In this document: positions 6,541 through 10,666 of the stretch, in pieces
Numbering within the stretch: the stretch's first letter is position 1
Layout: each line of letters opens with the position of its first letter
Source of the DNA: Treponema sp.
GTDB lineage: Bacteria; Spirochaetota; Spirochaetia; Treponematales; Treponemataceae
Assembly (NCBI GenBank): GCA_016290335.1
Contig: JAEETM010000103.1
Location: 1 to 10,666, forward strand
DNA length: 10,666 bases
Direction of reading: 5' to 3'
Translations under genes and position numbers: made by a program
Notes under the pieces: generated by a model
Seen by the model: only the letters and a program-made list of their open reading frames with translations
The model's database searches: none
What the model was told of the DNA's origin: nothing

Positions 6541-6559
6541 GCGTTCCCGTGCGGGCGAC
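6541..6559 (-). repeat. Short relic of the GC-rich structured repeat
   Basis: On the minus strand this reads GTCGCCCGCACGGGAACGC, with a CCCG-CA-CGGG mini-hairpin followed by GGAACGC. It is the same 3' end as the two large repeats at 8581-8710 and 9898-10016. It sits in the 43-bp gap before the methyltransferase and stands out as GC-rich. Confidence 0.45.
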
Positions 6560-6570
6560 AATTTAATAAA

Positions 6571-6990
6571 CTACATATCCTTATCAGACCAGGAACGAAA
6601 AGGTTTGTTCCAGGAACCAATTTCAATTAAGTTTCCTTCGGGATTTGCGATATAGCAGGTGCGCTGGCCCCAAGGTTCGGTGGAAGGTTCAAGTACGCTG
6701 GTGGCACCTTTTGAAATTACTTCCCTATATTTTTCATCAACTTCTTCAAAAGTGTCGACATACAAAGCAATTTCGCCATGACCATTTAAACCTTTGATGT
6801 ATTCATATTTTCTGCTGGTCATTTTTTCAAAATTATTTCTGCCGTAAAGCATAAAGAGTGTGTTATCTTTTATTAAATAAACGTTTCCGGTATCTTCCGA
6901 TTCTTTGATTTCAAATCCAAGTACATCTCTGTAAAAGCGAATCATTTTTGCCATATCTTCTACGAACAGACCAAAACCGTCTAAGTGCAT
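6571..6990 (-). CDS. VOC-superfamily (glyoxalase/bleomycin-resistance-like) protein
   Basis: 139 aa, a complete two-module VOC protein. The N-terminal unit is 'FGLFVEDMAKMIRFYRDVLG' (res 6-25) and the C-terminal unit 'GEIALYVDTFEEVDEKY' then 'CYIANPEGNLIEIG' (72-125). Family members bind a divalent metal and act on small molecules as lyases, dioxygenases or drug-binding proteins. At the usual ligand places I read G5 instead of His, E73 and E123, so the metal site is atypical or absent and the activity cannot be named. The start is fixed by GAGAGG just upstream. It lies 24 bases after the parE stop with no clear promoter, and 43 bases before the methyltransferase, so it is probably part of the same transcript. 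Confidence 0.9.
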   Translation of the reverse strand: MHLDGFGLFVEDMAKMIRFYRDVLGFEIKESEDTGNVYLIKDNTLFMLYGRNNFEKMTSRKYEYIKGLNGHGEIALYVDTFEEVDEKYREVISKGATSVLEPSTEPWGQRTCYIANPEGNLIEIGSWNKPFRSWSDKDM

Positions 6991-7014
6991 TTTTCCTCTC
7001 CTGTGGTGATGCGT

Positions 7015-7335
7015 TTACACCAATTTTTCATAATCACGTCTGGCATAAAATATATGCATTATTGTGACTACCTTTTTATTTTCATCATCATCAACAACAT
7101 ACAAGGCAACATAATTTTTCATAAAGAGAAATCTCCGATAACCTTTTCCTTGCAAACTCAGAATCGGGCAAAGTGGAAAAGTGTAAGGATCATCGTATAA
7201 ATAATTTTTCTGTTCATAAAAATCGTCCAATAGTTTTCCAGCAGAAACTGGATTAGATAAATCTTCGACAAAATATTTTACGATTCCTTCAAGTTCTGCT
7301 TTTGCAGAATCCGCTATTTCCACTTTATAAGCCAT
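7015..7335 (-). CDS. RelE/ParE-family toxin (first module)
   Basis: 106 aa, the normal length for this superfamily. The N-terminus is 'YKVEIADSAKAELEGIVKYF', typical of ParE (strand, then helix with A-x-x-E-L). The central part contains YRRFLFMKNYVALYVVDDDE, and the end is 'VTIMHIFYARRDYEKLV', with the family's closing Y-A-R-R-D-Y. ParE proteins poison gyrase and RelE proteins cut mRNA in the ribosome. The helix-rich start and C-terminal signature favour ParE, but the split is not certain from sequence. It overlaps its antitoxin gene by 11 bases and has its own AAGGA inside it, so the two are co-translated with antitoxin first. Confidence 0.9.
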   Translation of the reverse strand: MAYKVEIADSAKAELEGIVKYFVEDLSNPVSAGKLLDDFYEQKNYLYDDPYTFPLCPILSLQGKGYRRFLFMKNYVALYVVDDDENKKVVTIMHIFYARRDYEKLV

Positions 7336-7585
7336 ACTTTTTCCTTATGTCGGAAATTGCATCATCAACATCTGATACACGCCCAGCTTTTACATCTGCT
7401 TCGGCGATTGCAAGCTTATTGTACAGATTATTTAAAAAAGTTGATTTTTCAAAAGTTTCCATGCTCATAATAACCATATCGCCATAACCATTTTTTGTAA
7501 TAAAAATAGGTTCCTGGGTTTCATGGCATAGATTTGAAATAGAAGTCGTATTCTTTAAGTCTCTTATGGGAACAATCTGTGGCAT
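7325..7585 (-). CDS. Phd/YefM-family antitoxin (first module)
   Basis: 86 aa. The N-terminal DNA-binding and dimerisation part has the Phd signature: PIRDLKNTTSISNLCHE, then 'PIFITKNGYGDMVIMSMETFEKS' (res 26-48). The C-terminal helix (about 52-85), ending 'DVDDAISDIRKKYGL', is the toxin-wrapping segment. AAAGGAG lies 7 bases upstream of the ATG. Antitoxin and toxin form a complex that represses their shared promoter in this family, and an AT palindrome lies over the -10 here. It is the first gene of a leftward run that continues into the VOC and methyltransferase genes. Confidence 0.9.
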   Translation of the reverse strand: MPQIVPIRDLKNTTSISNLCHETQEPIFITKNGYGDMVIMSMETFEKSTFLNNLYNKLAIAEADVKAGRVSDVDDAISDIRKKYGL

Positions 7586-7601
7586 AATTACACTCCTTTA
7601 T

Positions 7602-7635
7602 GGGATAATTATACCACAATATGATGTTTTGTCTA
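7602..7635 (-). promoter_or_regulatory. Promoter and likely operator of the first phd/parE module
   Basis: The minus strand has TAGACA (7635-7630), 16 bp, then TATAAT (7613-7608) preceded by TG one base before it, an extended -10. The palindrome ATAATTAT (7605-7612), flanked by GGG and ACC, overlaps the -10 and is a plausible autorepressor site. The motif TAATTAT recurs at the antitoxin start codon. Confidence 0.65.
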
Positions 7636-7764
7636 ATAGTTTTGCAGATAAATGATTGCGAAGGAATACACATATAACAATTACTTAAACCGCAGACAAC
7701 CTGACTACCTGTCGGCTTTTACTCTTTGTTATGTGATTATATATTTATGTATGCAACAAATCGA

Positions 7765-7959
7765 TTACAACATACCTTCTTTCCATAATCTAATGCCAGA
7801 TGAAATCCATTGTTCAATTGGATCTGTTATTTTCTGTTCCTTATAAGATTCTATCCATTCTGAAAAACTTGAATCATTCAGAAATTCTTCTATTTCATTT
7901 TTATCTGCCCATTTAAGATTATCATTAATTATTTTTTCTTTATTTTCTGTATATTCCAT
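7765..7959 (-). CDS. Small, very acidic hypothetical protein
   Basis: I do not recognise this 64-aa protein. It has about 15 acidic and 8 basic residues (net near -7), four tryptophans (W17, W35, W51, W60) and no membrane segment. It looks like a small all-helical soluble protein. The ATG follows AAGG (10-base spacing) and lies 25 bases after the stop of the nuclease-like gene, so the two are one transcript. Its size, acidity and pairing with a nuclease-like gene suggest an inhibitor or partner of that protein, which is inference. The region is clearly AT-richer than the rest of the window. After the stop, 7600-7764 holds only the phd promoter and weak dyads. Confidence 0.6.
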   Translation of the reverse strand: MEYTENKEKIINDNLKWADKNEIEEFLNDSSFSEWIESYKEQKITDPIEQWISSGIRLWKEGML

Positions 7960-7984
7960 TTTTACAAACCTTATGAAAGATTCT

Positions 7985-8494
7985 TTATTTCAAACAATTA
8001 AAGAAATCATCTTTATTCTTATGTATGTGAATTTTTGCATTACTATCATACATATATACTTCGAAATTATTTTCTTTTGTATAATAATCAATTAATATAA
8101 CATCAGATGGAATAAGATAAAAATAATGGTCAATAAAATATTCAAGTAAAGTTTTGCAATATTTCTGATTAGAACTCATTTCAACAAAAAATATTTTTTT
8201 ATATTTTTTTGGAGCAAGATAAAATGAAAACATTGCATCAGACCAATTTTTTATTTTAGCAGAAGGAGCATTACCTGTTTCTGTCCAAGTCTGAGATTTG
8301 CATTCGACAAGAATAGAATTATTTCCAAAATCAAATGCATGTTCTTTTTTTGCGTTAATTCCGATTTCAACCTTTTTCTGAGTTTCTACAGAAATTCCAT
8401 TCCTTTTTAAAAAATTGAAAATTTCATTTTCAAATTCTTTTCCTACTTGAGTATTTGAACTTACACCTTTTCTTTGATAAGCTTTATTTTCCAT
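7985..8494 (-). CDS. Stand-alone PD-(D/E)XK nuclease-like protein
   Basis: 169 aa from the ATG at 8494, chosen because GGAGG lies 8 bases upstream. A TTG start five codons earlier would overlap the Shine-Dalgarno itself. An early helix has GKEFENEIFNFLKRNG (about 18-33), as in restriction-endonuclease-like folds. The catalytic signature follows: D55 (AFDFG), then E64-C-K66 (ILVECKSQTW), i.e. D-x8-E-x-K. The C-terminal half is tyrosine- and lysine-rich with no second domain or DNA-binding motif. Such proteins include restriction enzymes, transposon resolvase-like proteins and decaying nucleases; the target is unknown. It is AT-rich like its 64-aa partner, which suggests acquisition by transfer. 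Confidence 0.75.
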   Translation of the reverse strand: MENKAYQRKGVSSNTQVGKEFENEIFNFLKRNGISVETQKKVEIGINAKKEHAFDFGNNSILVECKSQTWTETGNAPSAKIKNWSDAMFSFYLAPKKYKKIFFVEMSSNQKYCKTLLEYFIDHYFYLIPSDVILIDYYTKENNFEVYMYDSNAKIHIHKNKDDFFNCLK

Positions 8495-8510
8495 TTTTTT
8501 ATCCTCCAAA

Positions 8511-8529
8511 GCACCCCCAATGCGGGTGT
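8511..8529 (-). promoter_or_regulatory. Hairpin in the leader of the nuclease-like gene
   Basis: GCACCC (8511-8516) and GGGTGT (8524-8529) can pair over a 7-nt loop. In the mRNA the stem ends just before TTTGGAGG, so it may modulate access to the Shine-Dalgarno. Small and uncertain. Confidence 0.3.
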
Positions 8530-8542
8530 CCGCCTTACAATT

Positions 8543-8571
8543 ATTATATGGGGCAAAAAAATATTTGTAAA
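8543..8571 (-). promoter_or_regulatory. Promoter of the nuclease-like gene
   Basis: TTTACA (8571-8566), 17 bp, TATAAT (8548-8543) on the minus strand, giving a leader of about 42 nt. It is the same hexamers and spacing as the promoter at 9888-9860, and in both the GC-rich repeat starts near the -35. Confidence 0.7.
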
Positions 8572-8580
8572 TATTTAACC

Positions 8581-8710
8581 GCGTTAGGCTATGGAGCAGC
8601 CGCGAAGCGGGCCACTGGACTGAGCGACTGTAAGGAGCGAAGGAAGCGGCTGACCGTTAGGGAACTGCGGAACAGCCGACCTCTGCGACCGAAGGGAGCA
8701 GAGGGAACGC
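8581..8710 (+). repeat. GC-rich structured repeat element, copy 1
   Basis: It starts GCGTTAGG and ends GGGAACGC, with GCGTT/AACGC inverted ends. Two stems of 7 bp are clear: CAGCCGC (8597-8603) with GCGGCTG (8646-8652), and CCTCTGC (8680-8686) with GCAGAGG (8698-8704, 11-nt loop). Then comes GAACGC and a T-run (8713-8718). It resembles copy 2 at 9898-10016 in ends and layout. It holds no gene. With its T-run it could end rightward transcription, but no rightward gene precedes it. Confidence 0.7.
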
Positions 8711-8727
8711 TCTTTTTTATTATACAA

Positions 8728-9042
8728 TTATTTATCTTCAAATAAGATTCTTACAAAATCTCGTTTTGAATATATTATTCTTATAACTCTCACAATTTTA
8801 TCTTCAATTCTATAAAAAATCGAATAATTATTTGCAAGAACAAATTTGTAATCTGTAGGAAAGAGAACATACCTTTCTACCGGAATTCCTATTTCTGGGA
8901 ATTCAGCTAAGTTCTCATAGGTTTCTACAATTTTTAGAACTGCATTATGTGCTGCGATAGGATTTTGAAGTTCGTTTTCTATGTAGTTTTTAATTTCGAG
9001 TAAATCTTCTGCGGCTTGTGGCGTAATCTTTACTTCAAACAT
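8728..9042 (-). CDS. RelE/ParE-family toxin (second module)
   Basis: 104 aa. The ParE/RelE fold is evident: 'VKITPQAAEDLLEIKNYIENEL' at residues 4-25, a second helix ending 'YENLAEFPEIG', and the closing 'YSIFYRIEDKIVRVIRIIYSKRD' (73-95) with the family's Y-x-K-R-D. It is only distantly similar to the first module's toxin, so this is not a recent duplication. The start codon overlaps the antitoxin stop (TAATG), so the pair is coupled with antitoxin first. Whether the target is gyrase or mRNA cannot be told. Confidence 0.92.
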   Translation of the reverse strand: MFEVKITPQAAEDLLEIKNYIENELQNPIAAHNAVLKIVETYENLAEFPEIGIPVERYVLFPTDYKFVLANNYSIFYRIEDKIVRVIRIIYSKRDFVRILFEDK

Positions 9043-9287
9043 TAAAGACCTACCATTTTTCTAACATCAGCTGGATCCAACCAACCATTTTTTGCAGCTG
9101 AATCTTCTCCTTTTTTAAGTTCTGTGAAAAGAGTTTTCGTGGCAGTTAACCTTTCGTAATCTTTTATTGTGATAACAGCGTAAGAACCTCTTCCATTTTT
9201 TGTGAGAAAAACAGGAGATTCATCTGCAACATCCTGCAATACTTCATTGTAATTTCGTAAATCAGAAACAGGTTTAATGGATATCAT
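9042..9287 (-). CDS. Phd/YefM-family antitoxin (second module)
   Basis: 81 aa from the ATG at 9287. It has AGAGG 6 bases upstream; the in-frame ATG at 9302 has none and lies on the palindrome. The Phd core is 'MISIKPVSDLRNYNEVL' then 'SPVFLTKNGRGSYAVITIKDYERL' (res 24-47). The C-terminal part 'GWLDPADVRKMVGL' is the toxin-binding helix. In this family the antitoxin represses its own promoter, alone or with toxin. The palindrome at 9302-9319 and a strong promoter fit that here. Confidence 0.92.
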   Translation of the reverse strand: MISIKPVSDLRNYNEVLQDVADESPVFLTKNGRGSYAVITIKDYERLTATKTLFTELKKGEDSAAKNGWLDPADVRKMVGL

Positions 9288-9301
9288 ACGCACCTCTAAC
9301 A

Positions 9302-9319
9302 TTCGTAATATTTTACGAA
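9302..9319. promoter_or_regulatory. Perfect palindrome, likely operator of the second phd/parE module
   Basis: TTCGTAA (9302-9308), TATT, TTACGAA (9313-9319): 7-bp arms, 4-bp centre. It covers the predicted start of transcription and lies next to the -10. Two further TTCGTAA half-sites occur inside the antitoxin gene (9153-9159, 9254-9260); these may be chance. Confidence 0.65.
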
Positions 9320-9322
9320 ATA

Positions 9323-9351
9323 ATTATCTTAAGTAATTTCTTAATTGTCAA
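9323..9351 (-). promoter_or_regulatory. Near-consensus promoter of the second phd/parE module
   Basis: TTGACA (9351-9346), 17 bp, GATAAT (9328-9323) on the minus strand: 11 of 12 consensus bases. The -35 begins 3 bases after the stop of the phosphatidyltransferase gene. Confidence 0.8.
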
Positions 9352-9354
9352 GTT

Positions 9355-9849
9355 TTATTTTAATATATTTCCAGTTCGTATATAATGCCCTTCCTGAATG
9401 GCGGCGATTGTGGCTACTGTGCAGACGATGAGAGCTGAATAACGAAGGTCAAGAATTGGAAGGGGCAAAGGTAGGATGAAAGCTAACAGGCCCGTAATTT
9501 TATTCAAGATAGTATGAAGGAAAATGATTCTTTTATACATTATCAGCGCGGACACAATATTGATGACCTTGATTACTGCGATGAGCGAGATCCATACGTA
9601 AAGCCATTTTTCAATGTTCAGGATGGGGAGCAATTTTATGAGGCTGGCTGTTACAAAGATGATATCTGAGATTGAATCAAGTTTGGAACCGAAGGTGCTG
9701 GTGGTTCCGGTTTTCCGCGCAACTGGTCCGTCAAGCATATCTGAGAGACCGGCTGTGATGTACAGGGCGTAAAATGATTTTGAGAATGGTGAGACGAACA
9801 GTAATGCGATGCTGCAAAGGATTCGGATAACGGTGATTATATTGGCCAT
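9355..9849 (-). CDS. CDP-alcohol phosphatidyltransferase family enzyme
   Basis: 164 aa, a short all-membrane member. The full signature D-G-x2-A-R-x8-G-x3-D-x3-D is present: D40 G41 A44 R45 G54 D58 D62, which binds CDP and two metal ions. Membrane helices lie on both sides (about 5-20, 26-38, 63-77, 84-104, 110-130, 133-152). Such enzymes transfer a phosphatidyl group from CDP-diacylglycerol to an alcohol, as in phosphatidylglycerol-phosphate or phosphatidylinositol synthesis; the acceptor cannot be assigned. 'MANIITVIRI' is a typical family start, yet no Shine-Dalgarno is present and the -10 ends 10 bases before the ATG, so the leader is only a few nucleotides. Confidence 0.92.
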   Translation of the reverse strand: MANIITVIRILCSIALLFVSPFSKSFYALYITAGLSDMLDGPVARKTGTTSTFGSKLDSISDIIFVTASLIKLLPILNIEKWLYVWISLIAVIKVINIVSALIMYKRIIFLHTILNKITGLLAFILPLPLPILDLRYSALIVCTVATIAAIQEGHYIRTGNILK

Positions 9850-9859
9850 TGATTTGTAT

Positions 9860-9888
9860 ATTATATTTGGCAGGATGATATTTGTAAA
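9860..9888 (-). promoter_or_regulatory. Promoter of the CDP-alcohol phosphatidyltransferase gene
   Basis: TTTACA (9888-9883), 17 bp, TATAAT (9865-9860) on the minus strand. Start expected near 9853, so almost no leader before the ATG at 9849. Confidence 0.7.
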
Positions 9889-9897
9889 TTGATGATT

Positions 9898-10016
9898 GCG
9901 TTAGGGATTGTAGGGGCGCGGAGCGGCCACCGCAACGAAGTGAGGAGGCTGGAGCGATAGCGGAACCCCGAAAAGCCCGACCCCGGCGGGCACGAAAGTG
10001 ACCGACGGGGGAACGC
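9898..10016 (+). repeat. GC-rich structured repeat element, copy 2
   Basis: It starts GCGTTAGG and ends GGGAACGC, as copy 1. Pairings include GGGG (9913-9916) with CCCC (9966-9969), CCGC (9930-9933) with GCGG (9960-9963), and a 3' stem-loop CCCCG (9981-9985) with CGGGG (10006-10010), enclosing CAC-GAAA-GTG (9991-10000). Shared anchors with copy 1 include GCGGAAC, AGCC(C)GACC and CGAA. It fills the gap downstream of the AraC-type gene, whose stop codon begins 2 bases beyond the element. It may end that transcript, but no T-run follows in its direction. Confidence 0.7.
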
Positions 10017-10017
10017 C

Positions 10018-10666
10018 CTACTTCTTTCTAACCGGCAGGCAGATCTCGCAGACGTAATCGGGGGAGTCGGTGTCGCCGGGGAGATAGTTTTCGATGTCGT
10101 AGTCGAGGATGCGTTCGTAGTCGGCGGTGGGGAGCCACTCTTTGTAGATACGGTCCCACATGTCGCTGATGGCCTGACCGGCTGGACCTACGCATTTGAA
10201 AACGGCCCAGGTGTACTCGGGGATGTGGAGAAGCTCAAAGCCTTCCGGAATGTTTCCGCTCAGAGCGCCTTCTAGATCGCTTGCACGGCAGCCGATTCCG
10301 TATTTGAAAACATCGCTTGGGGTAGCCTGTCCGTCGGGAGCAGAACCCTGTGCGCAGACTCCAAGATAGCCCGGGATTTTTTTTGTGGTTTCGTTTGAAA
10401 AGTATTCGCCCCAGAATGCCGGAATCTCATTGTCGCTTGTTTCGGCGTGAAAGTTTTTTGCGTGAACGAGCAGATCAACTGCATCCCATTTTTCGATTTT
10501 AAATTCCATGATACAACCTCCTTCGATGGAAATGCGGACGGTGTAACGACTCATAAACTGGAGCGGGCTTCCTTTGCGCGCCTGTATTGGAGAACAGCCG
10601 TGAAACCTGGAAAAAGCCTTGGTAAAGCTTTCGGGAGTTTCGTAGCAGTATTTGAATGCAACGTCG
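10018..10666 (-). CDS. AraC-family regulator with GyrI-like effector domain (N-terminus beyond the edge)
   Basis: The frame is open to the right edge (215 codons in view), so the ATG at 10554 is internal, not the start. The first visible part, 'DVAFKYCYETPESFTKAFSRFHGCSP', is the second helix-turn-helix and closing signature of an AraC DNA-binding domain. From about the internal 'MEFKIEKWDAVDLLVHAK' onward it is a GyrI-like/AraC effector-binding domain of some 160 residues, with the family's 'WDRIYKEWLPTADYE' near the end and 'VCEICLPVRK' as last strand. In this family (AraC + GyrI-like) a small drug-like or hydrophobic molecule binds the C-terminal domain and switches an effector gene, often an efflux pump. 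The target is not in view. It is GC-richer than the middle of the window. The stop lies 2 bases beyond repeat copy 2. Confidence 0.92.
   Translation of the reverse strand, partial: DVAFKYCYETPESFTKAFSRFHGCSPIQARKGSPLQFMSRYTVRISIEGGCIMEFKIEKWDAVDLLVHAKNFHAETSDNEIPAFWGEYFSNETTKKIPGYLGVCAQGSAPDGQATPSDVFKYGIGCRASDLEGALSGNIPEGFELLHIPEYTWAVFKCVGPAGQAISDMWDRIYKEWLPTADYERILDYDIENYLPGDTDSPDYVCEICLPVRKK

Noticed and set aside
7687..7720. Hairpin as terminator of the 64-aa gene
   Set aside because: Only short stems (GACA/TGTC plus a few mismatched pairs) and no real U-run.
7652..7846. Rightward 64-codon ORF
   Set aside because: No Shine-Dalgarno, no recognisable features, and it overlaps the leftward acidic protein gene, which has better support.
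8680..8718. Rho-independent terminator for the second parE gene
   Set aside because: The stem and T-run are oriented rightward, while all genes around it run leftward. On the minus strand the T-run becomes an A-run before the stem.
8455..8745. Rightward 96-codon ORF
   Set aside because: Runs through the promoter and the structured repeat; Arg-rich composition comes from the GC-rich repeat, not from coding.
10018..10554. Stand-alone GyrI-like protein starting at 10554
   Set aside because: The frame continues upstream without a stop to the window edge and encodes an AraC helix-turn-helix.

Overview
The window looks like the chromosome of an AT-rich, host-associated bacterium. A gut or rumen spirochaete close to Treponema is my best guess. 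The reasons are the mix of gene families (YccF, a DUF4143 ATPase, RelE/ParE modules, a short CDP-alcohol phosphatidyltransferase), TTTACA/TATAAT-type promoters, and GC-rich structured repeats in an otherwise AT-rich background. No rRNA, tRNA or single-copy marker is present, so this assignment is inference only. I see no insertion sequence, phage gene or CRISPR array.

Layout, left to right. (1) 1-143: the first 18 codons of a leftward gene, probably a metallo-beta-lactamase-fold protein, divergent from yccF. (2) 144-503: yccF, rightward. (3) 2051-534: a leftward two-gene operon. It encodes an 8-TM protein that reads as two consecutive MotA/TolQ-like 4-TM units, and a membrane-anchored LuxR-type regulator. 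The promoter carries a triple AGWTGTAA repeat. (4) 3000-2155: a leftward SAM methyltransferase, apparently leaderless. (5) 3058-4507: a 33-bp tandem repeat leading into a DUF4143-type AAA ATPase, rightward. (6) 7585-4511: a leftward run of phd, parE, VOC protein, methyltransferase, DinB-DUF3795 fusion and an 88-aa orphan, with small gaps or overlaps and only one clear promoter, in front of phd. (7) 8494-7765: an AT-rich leftward pair, a stand-alone PD-(D/E)XK nuclease-like protein and a very acidic 64-aa protein. (8) 9287-8728: a second phd/parE-type module with a near-consensus promoter and a perfect palindrome over its start site. (9) 9849-9355: a CDP-alcohol phosphatidyltransferase with almost no leader. 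(10) 10666-10018: an AraC/GyrI-like regulator cut by the right edge.

Two GC-rich elements of about 120-130 bp (8581-8710 and 9898-10016) share their ends and an internal plan but differ in the sequence of their stems. Each lies exactly 8 bp upstream of the -35 motif of a leftward TTTACA-17-TATAAT promoter. A short relic of the same 3' end sits at 6541-6559.

The parts most worth following up are the duplicated MotA-like protein paired with a membrane LuxR, the repeat-led DUF4143 ATPase, the structured repeats, and the nuclease/acidic-protein pair between two toxin-antitoxin modules. Most remaining genes are ordinary housekeeping or accessory genes of known families. All family calls are by eye, without database searches.
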